DNA from: Microvelia longipes
Lineage: Eukaryota; Arthropoda; Insecta; Hemiptera; Veliidae
DNA: 64,000 nt
Direction of reading: 5' to 3'
NCBI GenBank assembly: GCA_018340805.1
Contig: JACMZG010001863.1
Span: 26,615,690-26,679,689 of the forward strand
Shown here: positions 22,111 through 34,100 of the stretch, piece by piece
Layout: the number at the start of each line of letters is the position of its first letter
How positions within the stretch are numbered: the stretch's first letter is position 1
The notes under the pieces: model-generated
Databases searched by the model: none
Told to the model about the DNA's origin: nothing
What the model saw: only the letters and a program-made list of their open reading frames with translations
Translations under genes and position numbers: made by a program

Positions 22111-25100
22111 TCACATAACGGGGAGTTGGTCAATAGGTGTGGAGAATTGAAATTCAGCAGGAAACAAGGCAGCAGCATGAGGGTACATTAATTTATAAGA
22201 ATGTCTTATTGTCACATCTGCCACACCAGCTATATCTCCTATTTCCTTCTGACTTCTCTTATCTTCTGATGCCTGGGAATAAAGGTAAAAGCAGATAAAG
22301 TAGAGTTCAATAGACAGCTAGACTAATTCTTGAAGGTGGTAGCAATGACTAGTGATAAGGTCATAGCTATACAAGTGGTTTGACAAAAAAATTAATTTGT
22401 TAATAGAGGGTGTCTTATTAACAAAACAGCTCATACTGCTTTTTAATTTATTTATTGTTGAGTATAAAGCTAAAACTAGTTATAACATAAAATTAATCAA
22501 GTAAAAATAACATTAATAATACTAATATTAAGAAAATAAAATACTAATGCTAAGGAAAATAAATAAAAAAATATAAAGAGAGGAAAAAAATTAATGATGT
22601 ATTAAATGTACTTTTAAAAGAAAATAAAAACTATGAATTTGCTAGCCAGAGCTTTATTGCCTTTTTAAATATATTATAATATTTAAAAGCTTCAATATTT
22701 CTAATTTGCTCTGGTAGTAAGTTGTATAATTTAGGTCCAGCAACACTGGCATGTCTAAAAAGTAAGTTAGTGTTGCATGCGATGTTGGAAACTTTTTTAT
22801 TTGATCTACTCCTGGTTTGGTACTTATGATCTATAAATTGTTTTTTCGGTTTTGATGATAATGACAATTATCATTGTAACTATGACAATAACACTGATTT
22901 CTTAAATAATTTAGAAACGTTAAATACAGAAAAGTTTGAGAACAACTCCTTTGTTGGATAAAGTAATGGTTTACGCAAAATTACTTTTATTACAACTTTA
23001 GTGCTATTTCTAATGAAGTTAAGTTGGATGGGTAAGCGGAACCCCAAACTATAATACCAGTATAGATTCAACTAATGCAAAATATGCTTGTTTTATGACC
23101 TCAAATTCATTAGAATTTTCTTATTTTTTACAAAGTGAATCTATATGAGGTTTCTATCTGGATACGAGTGTGTGTAATTGGAGGGAGGCTGCCTCTTTTA
23201 TAGGTTTCAGGAGGGCATTTTCTCATTCCTCTAAATCTTCTTGGATTCTTCACAATATGTTGGACCATATTAATTGTTGTTCATTGTCATGTCATTTAAC
23301 ATTGACCTTAAGGGATTCATGCATTGAATTGACAAATTTAAAATTCAGGAGTAAAAGGAAAAAACATATAAATGCTGATAAACACTATGTAGCATAACAG
23401 ATTCATTTAAATTTGTTCAATACTTAAAGCAAAATTGTATGTGTTTTAGTTAAATTATATGTTATTTTATTCATTTAAAAAGAAATAAACTCTTAAATAT
23501 CATTTTCCATAGATAAAAGACAATTTAAATGAAAAATCCCATCATAAAAAATCAGAAAATAATTTGTGGAGGTGAAAACATCCCTCTAAGGTAGTCTACA
23601 GGTTACCTTTGTCCAGCTGTCCTTTAAAGAGCTCAGAAATGATTGTCTTGATAAAAAATAGAGTTGTGGAGTCCAAATAAAAAGAGAAAAATAGGAAACA
23701 AGTCTCTCCACAGATGTTACAGTTTAATGATAGACCAGCTTTCAGACCTAACAGTCCATCAAGTGTCAGCAAGAGATGTGTAAAAAAACCGGAAGTGATT
23801 GAGTTGTCCAACTCGTTGGATTGACGACTCAATCACTTCCGTTTCTAAACAATTTCTTTGTATCTCGCTGGCACTGATGATGGACTGTTAAGTCTGAAAG
23901 CTGGCTCTGTCATTAAACTGTAACATCTAAGGAGAGACTTGTTTCTTATTTTTCCAGATTGTCTTAAGGTTCCTTTACTAAATAAAACTAATGTATATTA
24001 GAAAAATGAGACTTACCTGAGAAGCCATATAGATAGCTGCTGCAGCCACAGAAATTGGAGATCTTCCAGCGACTATATCCATTTCTACAGCTTTCCTTGC
24101 TATGTGAGTAGCAGCTCTTTGAACCATATTTGGTAAACCTAAAAACAAACAATAAAATAATAGTCAATAGATTAAAGAATAAATTAGTTGTAAGGATGGA
24201 GAGATAAAAAGAACATAATTTCTTTGGATCCTTATAATTATGAGCAGTTAAAAAATAACAGGACAGTAAATAAAAAGTAAAAAGGAGCATATGATCATAA
24301 TCCTGGGTGCCAAACCAGTACATACCTACCAAAACCAGAATATTCAGTTGTTGTAATTGATTATTAGTTTTCAAGCTAGGATTTCTAGGTATAACTGTAT
24401 ATTCAACTGTAATTTTGTGACAGAGTCATGATTCCGAATAATAATTAGTATGTGTGAATAAAAATAATGTTCCAATCAAAAAGTTCCAATTCTATTATAA
24501 AATTGCAATAACTCACTCAAGGCATTTTCAATTCTTTGTCAGCCTTTCACAACACATCCAAACTACATTGCAATTAAATTAGTTAGATACATTCTAATGA
24601 TGTGACATCTAAAATAAGAGTTAATGAGATAAAATTACCTAGATTTGAGCAGAATCGAGACATGAAATCTCCTGTAGTTATGAGATCAACACTTGTCTCA
24701 AGTGCAGCCAAGATCAATTTAAAGCACCTACCTATTTCTTTTTTACTTATTTTACTAACAGCACAAATTTCCTAAAAATAAAAACAAAGAGTTTTATTAT
24801 AAACAATATTTTGATCCCAGAAAAATAAGATTAATAATAAATTATATTAAAACAAATCTAATAGGTTAGTGCTCCAAAATAACAAACAAACAAAGCATCC
24901 AGCCAACGCCGCTAAAAACCCTTATAAGCAACACTGATTAGGATTAAGTAGTTTTAACTATATTACTCTATGATAAGCATACTTTTGTGATAACAATTTG
25001 CTAAAAAGGTTATTTGGCCAATATACCTTGTTCGGCTAATTTTAAATTACCTTAAACGTCCTAGGAACTCCTTCTTGTCTACAAGCAATATACAAACAGG

Positions 25101-28100
25101 CTGAAGCAATGGCATCATTAGATCTGCCTTTAAGATTCTTTCCTTCATGTACTTGTTTAAATAAATTATTTGCTCTATCTACAATTGTCCTAGGTAGATT
25201 TATTCTGTCAGCCATACCATTTATTTCTCTCCATGCATTTATAAGAGCTCTGTCTGAACTGCTCATCTGTAAGAAAAAAAGAATAATTAACTATAAGCCC
25301 TGTTCAATCAAAAAATGAAATTACTTAGCAATTTAGTAGACAATCACGGGAATAACCTAAAATGAAGAGTTTATTCAGATTGGATGGATAAAGCAATGAA
25401 TAGATAAAATATTACAATCAATCAGTTTGTTATAGTACTCATAAAGAAACTGTACAATGAACATTCAACTGAAAATTCTGTCTTTTCCACAAGAATATAA
25501 AGATAAAGATAAAGAAATTCTTTATTTGCTTATAAGTACATTAGTACAATTGCATTGCGTCATTAAATAATAAACAAATAATTTACAAATATTTTCGATT
25601 TTATAAACATTCCAATTAAAAAAACAAAAAAAAAGAAAAGATTCAGATAAATATGTGCAAATTCATTAGAAAATAACTAACTTAAATTAACAATTTCTTT
25701 TTGACTGTACAACTTAACATTGACTACTTATTGACATAGACTACTCAAAAAATGCCAACTACTACTTAGACTAACTTAAAAACAATACATAATATTTACA
25801 TAATATAATATTTTTGTTTGTTCAATAAAAGTCACATCTACATAAAACTCACTTTTTTAGCAAATTTTCAAAGAAATTTACACTGATAAAGTGGCGTACA
25901 ACTCCGCTGAAACTCTTAGTTTTTAAAAATACGTAATGTCTACAGTTTATACAGCATAAATCATGTCCAGGTTTGACGTGATACTTTAGTAGCATGTAAC
26001 AGAGACATTTAAGCTGGTGGGAGCCCTCATTAACTTTGAATTCAAACCATGAGTCAAGTATTGGATTGAGGAATCAACCATCTAAGTACTGACCACACGG
26101 AAGCTGGTTAACTTCAGCTATCACAAAAGGATGGGCCTAATGCTCACCAAGGCAGCACCAAGTAAGCTTAACTTTAAAACTACTTCAATAAAAAAATAAA
26201 TTAGTCATAAAAACTTACATTTCTTCTATTCTGGTATTTGGCAATACCAAAATCGTCAAAGGATGCATCCCCCCTACCAGGACCTATCATAGTTGACAGG
26301 TCAGATCCATTGAGTAATGGATTTTCAGGACCACCCACACGACTGGGGTCAGTTCCATTCTTTTCGTTACTAAACGTTCTCCATTCTGATCCAACATCTA
26401 TTACTCTGAAAAATAATTATCAAATATATTTCATTAACCATTTTTATTTTGTTGTTTACAAACAGCAAAGAATTGTGAAGTCTACTAAGCAGCATATTTT
26501 AAGAAATGATCTGTGGGAATAGTAAAAGCTTTTAACTTTTGTTATTTGGTACATGTTAAGTTCATATGAGAGCTGAAATCCTTTCCTCAGCAGACTGTTT
26601 TTAAAAGCAATTACAATATTAAACACATTTTGACTATACCTCAAAACATAAAATATACTTATTAACCAACCTATCGCCAACAACAAGACCACAAACTTGA
26701 CATATTTGGTCGCCAGCTCTATAATCTTCAATTAGGGGTGCATCAGGATGTGCTGGACAGCACACAGTATTGCCACCATAGCTAAAAAATAATATAAAAT
26801 ACATTCAACATTATTTAATCAAACAAAACAAAACGAAAGTATATGGAAGTATAATATACTCATATATATTCATTCACATTCATATATATAATAGAAGTAT
26901 ATGAAAGTTGAGTTTCTTGGACATCTACTTTTTATTATTAATTTTTATCTGCTACCAACCCCTCACTTGAAAATAGAAAAAAATCCCTACCCCCACAACC
27001 GCTATAGGGAAATAACCTCCATCCCGGCTATCATTCACTTCGTTTGTGGTTCTTCTTGTGTTTACATTGTTTTGAAAACTACTTTCAAATTAATCATGAA
27101 AATGATACTATAAAATAAACTACATAAAAAATGTAAAAAACATCACCAAGAAAACATGGGTAAAATAACTTGTTTTGTTTAAGTTGTTTTCCTGCTCCCT
27201 TCTTGCAAGGATTTTTTTAGACTCGGAGGTGCCTGATTTTTAATAATTTTTAAAGTAGTCGATGGACTTTAGTCAATTTATTGACGAGCTTTATAGTAGA
27301 GTTGTCAGATATAAGCTCCTTTACTTCCCTGATTTTGGCAGGCTAATACTGTTTTGTCTCCATAACATGATAACTTTTATAATAATTACTACTATGTACA
27401 CACAGCATACAAAATCCGCTGATTGTATAAAGTGATGATAATTAAATAGGGTTAAATACGCTGCAAGACCCTCGTGGAGAGAGTCCAGACTGACATGCTA
27501 GAACTAGGAAGATAAAATTTAAATCCTCCCCCAATATGCTTTATGTACCTTGAGAGCTCATCCTTCTTGACTAACAATTATTTCACTTAAATATTACCGT
27601 TTTTATTTTAAACAAATACAGTGCAAGAACCGGATCATATTACATGCATATGAAATACGATGACCTGTTAAATATTCTGTGTGTACAAAGTAAATCAAAT
27701 GGGACCAGAAACTTAAGTCTCTACAATTTGCTAATCAACAGACACACTTCAACACTTTAATTAGGAGCTACAAATTGAATTTAACAGACAAACTTTTAGT
27801 TGTCAAAACATCTTTTAACTTCACTGCATGGTGTTTTGTTGATTTAAAAATATTAATATTTTAAGCTTCTGAGTATTTCACACAAAAGAATATTTAAATA
27901 AAGAAAGATGGTGGTCCTGTGTTTTATTATTTCGGACAAAAAAATGTTAGTTCCGTAGCCAGTTAACAGGAGCTCTAGAATCTTATTTGGTAGTTTCACC
28001 ATGCCAACTACGAGAATGCACTCCTGTTGTCTTGTTTTCAGAAAACAACTCCTGGCACAAAACAGATTTCTCCAAATATTCTCTTTATATAATAATGACC

Positions 28101-29093
28101 AATTTCAAGAAGATACTTGTGTCATTAAAATGGTAATAAATGATGAGATAATTTCATAATAGAAACTCGGGCAAGAACCCTTCAGCCTCTATGCCGCTAC
28201 ACGGCCTCGGCCGCTATGAGACGTCTCAAAGCAACCCTGGCGTCTTCCTGCGGCTGCTTTGCAGCTACATGGTTGTTGTACTTCATCAGTTTATTATATT
28301 ACTAGTTTATATATAAATGGCATACTGCCACCAAATAAGCAATTTTATCAGTCGAAATACATGATTTGTTTACATTTTGTCAATCAATGACATGTTTTGC
28401 TTGTCTATCAATCGACAAGATTTGTGATTTGTTGAAATGTTTATGGGGTCATTTTTGTGGGTTATAACGTCACACATATTTCATGAACAATAGGGTTTGG
28501 GACATTAAGGTTGATTTTTGTACCAAGTTCAATTTCGATCCAATAAAGCATTTGATAGTTATCATGTCCCATAGAAACGTCTTGGACACAATTCTCATAC
28601 AAACATACATATATATTAAATATATATACAAACTTCCAACTATATATATTCTTGATCAAGGAGACCCTCCCACCCATTCAAACATCTACCTACCCCCAAC
28701 CTCATTTGCTAAAAGGAGGGTTAGTTTCAGAGCTACTGCTAAAGACCAGTGCCTTCTCCCAAGTTCACCCCCATCTTCTGTCTGACACTCTCGTAAAAGT
28801 ATGATTAAATTTAGATGAATATACCCCCTCAATAGCTTAAGTTTTGGATAGGAGTGGATTCATTTGTTGATTCTATTTCACTGAAGGAGGAAATTATCAA
28901 TGAATGAAATTTTACAAAGACTTTCAGCCTCTATCTTCTTTACTATTAAGAACATAATTTTACTAAATTCCTTTTGATGGATTTGCCTAAAATTTGGGCC
29001 CAACCCAAACAAGTCTCCCAAAAAACTTCCACCTTTCCATATCAGTAACCTACCACTTAAATAGATATATACATACCCAGAAGAACTGGCCAT
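22111..29093 (-). CDS. GTF2B: Transcription initiation factor IIB (TFIIB)
   Basis: Seven coding exons on the minus strand, 5' to 3': 29077-29093, 26671-26781, 26219-26405, 25051-25266, 24639-24771, 24017-24138, 22111-22272. Phases close to 315 aa (human 316). The first exon gives only MASSS and part of G. Exon 2 carries the zinc ribbon, with C14-x2-H17 and C33-x2-C36. The next exon has the B-reader/linker block ([13 protein letters not shown]). Residues from about 105 form the two cyclin-like repeats ([14 protein letters not shown], then [17 protein letters not shown]). The C-terminus TPIDQLPVM is insect-like. TFIIB bridges TBP-bound promoter DNA and RNA polymerase II. Intron 1 holds an R1 repeat. 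The last intron holds a LINE fragment and a foldback with ribozyme-like motifs. Confidence 0.97.
22631..23071 (-). pseudogene. Non-LTR retrotransposon reverse-transcriptase C-terminal fragment
   Basis: On the minus strand, 23071-22880 (..[19 protein letters not shown], then [18 protein letters not shown]) continues after in-frame stops into 22867-22631 ([15 protein letters not shown]..., [20 protein letters not shown]). This is the tail typical of jockey/CR1-like LINE ORF2 proteins downstream of the reverse transcriptase core. Stop codons separate the halves and no RT catalytic motif remains. It lies in the last TFIIB intron, in the same orientation as the gene. Confidence 0.7.
23694..23946. 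mobile_element. Foldback element with paired ribozyme-like motifs
   Basis: Two arms of about 110-125 bp meet near 23820. The left arm is the reverse complement of the right, sharing GAAACAAGTCTCTCC, GATGTTACAGTTTAATGA and GGAAGTGATTGAGT. Each arm carries the stem-loop plus GAAAGCTGG motif described at 23869-23912, one on each strand. It lies in the last TFIIB intron. Confidence 0.75.
23869..23912 (+). ncRNA. Hammerhead-ribozyme-like motif
   Basis: All core parts occur in order: stem I 5' strand TGGCA (23869-23873), CTGATGA (23874-23880), stem II GGACT-GTTA-AGTCT (23882-23895), GAAA (23896-23899), a 3-bp stem III A-GC..GC-T around a TG loop, C at the cleavage position (23907), and stem I 3' strand TGTCA (23908-23912). 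One extra T follows CTGATGA. Short stem III hammerheads are known from Penelope-like elements and retrozymes. Activity is inferred, not shown. Confidence 0.5.
28190..28700 (-). repeat. R1 repeat, long copy in TFIIB intron 1
   Basis: The most complete reverse-strand copy. Reading the minus strand it runs CTTGATCAAGAATATATA, GGACATGATAACTATC, TTGGTACAAAAATC, GTTATAACCCACAAAAATGA, TGACAAAATGTAAACAAATC, the GGTGGCAGTATGCCATTTAT hairpin, CTAGTAATATAATAAACTGA, then GC-rich hairpins (AGCTGCAAAGCAGCC, GCGGCCGAGGCCG). Confidence 0.7.
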
Positions 29094-29595
29094 GATAATG
29101 CTTGAAAGAAGTTACAGTCTTGATAGAATTCTCATAAATACTGATACACTACTGATGTACTTATGATGAAAATGTAAATACAGACTCCAAACAAAATCTC
29201 GTCTTATCAAAAGACACAAATGAACGATAATTTTTACTGAATATAATCAAACAGATTGAAGCTATACATTCAAATAAGGCAGAGATACATAAATTAATCG
29301 AAAAATTACACCTTAAGTTATGTTAATATGATACAAGTTGCAGGTACCAAGTTGCATATTGCGACAAGTTGCGGGCAGCTTGTGGATTAATGCAATTTGT
29401 CGCCTTTCGTCTCTTTTCTTCTTTTGTTTTGGTTAAGGAGAAGGAACAAGAGACTAGCCCCAAACTAGGAGCCAGATTTTTATGTTATTTTAACTCAGGT
29501 TAATTCGTTAAATGATATTTGCGATAAAGGGTAGTAGCGGGTCTAGTTTAGGGTAGTAGTTTAATTAAATTAAATTTAAACAATATATGATTTAT

Positions 29596-29829
29596 CAGTG
29601 GTGTAGCCAGGGGGGGGGCTGAGGGGGCTTCAGCCCCCCCCCCGAATTTTTTACATAACCTAAACCCGCAATAAATGTGTTAAAAAATAAAACCTATAAA
29701 AAATATATGAAATAATAAATTACATAACATATATTTTTTACAATAACTTATAATATAAATATCATATATATAAAAAATATACAATGAAACTGAAAGATAT
29801 AAAAATAATTTGAAAACATTGAACAATAT

Positions 29830-29901
<72 letters not shown>

Positions 29902-29975
29902 TTTTTTTTTTTTTTTTACACATACAATTTTTAACATTCAGGCCCTCCCGAAATTAAATCCTGGCTACGCTACTG
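29596..29975. mobile_element. Non-autonomous hAT element
   Basis: The left end CAGTGGTGTAGCCAGG and the reverse of the right end CAGTAGCGTAGCCAGG form the TIRs. The flanking 8-mers TGATTTAT (29588-29595) and TAATTTAT (29976-29983) match at seven positions, a hAT-type target duplication. Internally there are a G-run/C-run hairpin and a (TA)n array at 29836-29897. Confidence 0.8.
29836..29897. repeat. (TA)n microsatellite plus T-run
   Basis: A TA array followed by about 18 T, inside the hAT element. Confidence 0.9.
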
Positions 29976-30180
29976 TAATTTATAGTAATTGCGTAGGAGC
30001 GAACGAAATAAAATTTAATATATAGTGTCTAGTATTAAATTTATTATATTTAATATACCATTTTGTTCTAAGTTTCATTAAAAAATCTTTATCCGAATAA
30101 ATACTCCTAAATGACTTTCCACACGAGTGCTATCGTACTTGTAGAATATATGACTAGGAATACATACATACATACAAACA

Positions 30181-30304
<124 letters not shown>

Positions 30305-31161
30305 TAGGCTTCACGATTAAATGTACATACTGTCTGTTGATAATGCCTTTCTATTTCATTCTTTGATAGACTTTTGACTTGTTCATTGCTTTATTCTTTA
30401 TAATTAATAAACTCTATAGTTATAGGAGTAATAGTGTTAATATGAATGGACGTAAAAGTCATTTAGGAGTATTTATTAGAAAAGTAATAAGAAAGATTTA
30501 GAAGTAGTACTTGTAATTGTAATACAAGTCAAATTCATACTAATTCAAATTAATATGTTATATTGTTCAAAGTAAAATAAAATAGATTAAAACTGCATTA
30601 CAAGTTTAAACATACAAATATAAATTTATAAAACCCGAGTCAAAAACAACACCAAAGGTTCAAAGTTAGGGACTAGACTTTTGTAGAGGGGTAAAAACCA
30701 GTGTAGTTGAATCAATCGGTCGCATTTTAAATAACGGCCTGTTAATTTTACTAATATAATCATAACATTTCTACTCACATAATTACATACCATATACATT
30801 ATATAGTTAATTAACTTATGAAATTATGTAAATGATGTATTTGATATTTTTTAAATGACTAACTAAATGTATAAAAGTGTAAGGGATACACGTTTAGCTT
30901 TGAATAGAAAAATAGCCTTTTCCAACATTTGGGCAACCTGTACAACAAACAAAATGGCGTAATCTGTCATTTCCATTGTGTACTGGTTGTAGTGAGTTTT
31001 TGAGAAGAGAATTTTCCCAAAATTATTGTGTTTAATCTAAAATTGAACATTTTTACTCAACTTAAGTGCATCATGAGGACTACGTATCATATTTTATAAT
31101 TAACTTTACTCTTATTTTGCTTGATTTTGTTGTAAAGAGATAGTTATTTGTGTGAAGAACC

Positions 31162-34100
31162 ATGTCTCTATCGAGGTAATTCCTATTTATTATTAATTTG
31201 TGTTGCTTTCTAGCAAATATGTTTTATTCGTCTTTATGGTCAAAGGATCATGTCAAAACTATGTAACACTGTGTACTTACGGCCTTTTGAATATTCCTTC
31301 TTTTTAGTAGAGTCAAGAAGTACTCTAAGCCATTGGTGCTCTAAGTTCAGGTTTTTGGGACCTTGTGTGTGGTTTATGTATGTGGTTTATCACATTTAAT
31401 GGTACGTTGGATGTATAATCTACCTGATATTATTCCTTCGAAGTTTTTGACTGACCAATCGTTCACTATTTATATGTCCTCACACTCTTTCTTTTCTAAT
31501 TTTTCATCTACATCCTATGTTCAATAATTGGAATGCTTAATATGTTTCTTTAGTTTTTTGCCTGCTCCTAGTCAACCAGTATGGGATCGCGAGGAAGAGA
31601 GAGCTAAGCAATGGAGTCAGTCCAGTGCTCTTGTTGTAACCAGTCCTACTGCTCCTCCATATGGTCAAAGAAGAGGCTGGGTTCCAAGGACAGTGGAGGT
31701 AACACCTATGGAGTAGCGACCGCTTTAGATTCCATATTTTATGTATTGAGTTTATTCACAGCTAAGTAATTAGCAAGTAAGCTTTAAGAACAGTAGCTTT
31801 AATGATTCCTGGTTTGATATATTTTTATTTAATGCTAAGGTTTTAAACTAAGAGGAATAAAATAACTACTGCTGTCTACTAATACACTATATTTCGCCCT
31901 CTACTCAGGGAATATTCATGTAATAATTATATTTCTAGCATCTTAATGCTAATTGTCAATAAGATTATAATTTTTAAAAAACAAATAAATTTAAATGGCA
32001 AAAACTGTATGAAAATGAACAAGTGAGTATAAATACTCAAAGAGTATTTATACTCACTTGTTATATTTCTAGAATATAATTATTACATGAATATGCCCTG
32101 AGGTAGAGGGTGAAATATAGTGTATTAGTAAACAGCAGTAGTTATTTTATTCCTCTTAGTGCCCAACCTTGCATTAATATAATTAATATGAGGAACAACA
32201 AAAGAAATTATATATTTTTATGATATTTGTTTGTATATTTTTCTTTAAGTCATTATTTTACTAACACATATTAATATTTTATAGTGTGCGTAATATTTTT
32301 GTATTTAATTACCTTCTCTGTGAATGTTTGTTAGACTAAATTAAAAGAACATTTGTTTCTTTTAACATTTAATTTTAAACAGTCTCTAAAATTCACATTT
32401 CATGAAATTCAAAAATACCCTAAATAAATGGCAAGCCAAAGCAGAGCGCAAAAAGCAATCTTTTCTGCAATATTTCCTTGCCTTATGGAGGTACTTTTTA
32501 AAGAGGAGACGTGGAACTATATCATAGGAATCAAAATTTGAATTTGTGTCCTGTTTCGGCATGCTATACTAACATCAACATAGGGTATGTAAATTTGAAC
32601 AAGGTGCTCTGATTTTCAAAATACTGGGTTGTGTTAGTAGCACGAATCTTGCTACAAATCATGTAAATCTAATAAAACCAGTCCCAACCCCAGAACATTA
32701 GGGTGGTGCTAAGCGGCTTGGGAAGTCATAGAGAGCAAGGAGCTGCTTACGTTAGTACCACATGTTTCAATGTTTCATGTCAACAAATTTTATGAAAAAA
32801 TTGGGTGTTAAACAACTTTTTTGTGTGGTGTTTATAATAGGTCAAGGGTTGGAACTAGCACTTTAGTTACTACGGGGCACTGTAACTATTTTTTGGGGGC
32901 TACAACTTTTATTTCAACTTCAATTCAAAGAAATAACTATAAAGAGTAGGAAAGGTTCCAAATGGTATACGCTGGTTTGCTCTACATCCTCTGAGTTCCC
33001 ATTCAGGGCATTTTCTGTTTCACTTGCTTCAGCAGCACATGGTATGCTTTCAACCCCATAAAGAAGTGAGTTAGTTTGTAAAGAATTTAGGCCACAAAGT
33101 AGGGCTACTTAATAAGGTTTAAACAACAGGGTTTCCTCTGCAATCTATAGAGGTGTTGACCAATCTAATTTTTTGCTGAATACTTCATTGCTGTGAATAG
33201 ACTCTTTACTGTGCAGTGTGTGGTTTTATAGTGGAGTTTTTTCATCAATGAGCAGAACTTGTCTGACAGGATCTTGGTTCCTGTGAACCCATGTGGATTA
33301 TGTCCTAGTTATTACTTTGAGTGGAGTACTTGTACTTGAAAGCAGGCCCATAGCAAGGAAGGGGCAAGGCCAGAAAATTGTTGCCCTCTCTGATGAGGTA
33401 AATTTCAGTGGAATTCCCTAGTAGATGTGTGAATTTGGCCCCCTCTGGGATTGGTTTCGCCTACTCTATGAGTCTTTGTCTGGCTACAGGCCTGCTTGGA
33501 AGTAAGATTATATAAATTCTCTAATTCTATTTCCTTATATGATAAAATTGAAGTTCGTTGGGGAATTGATTTAGTTGATAAAACCACACACTGCTTGTTA
33601 ACTTTGTTACACTTTATCTGTGTCTTTTTTTGTTTGTTTCAGGATTATGGGGATGGTGGTGCATTTCCAGAGATACATGTTGCTCAGTATCCACTGGATA
33701 TGGGGAAGGAGAAAAAAGAGAGTTCATCTAATGCTTTAGCTGTTCAATTAGATGCTCAAGGAAAGATTAAATATGATGTGTTGGCTAGACAAGGTCACTC
33801 TAAGGATAAGGTATGTTGTTCATCATTAAATTAAATTTTGAGTTATGTATTTTTTAAATTAGTTTTAGGATTGCTTTGATAAAAAATATATAGAGTAGAT
33901 GTTAATGAAACTTAATGTCTGATTCACATCTTGTGCTAATTATAAGAGTATGGCTATGATTATAATTAATTGGAAAAATGGCTTGTTTTATGACATGTTA
34001 CAGATAGTTTACTCTAAGCTCACGGACTTACTACCGGCTGAAGTAAGAGCTGAAGGAGATCCTTCTCTTGAGAGACCTGATGAAGAATCTATTCAAGAGA

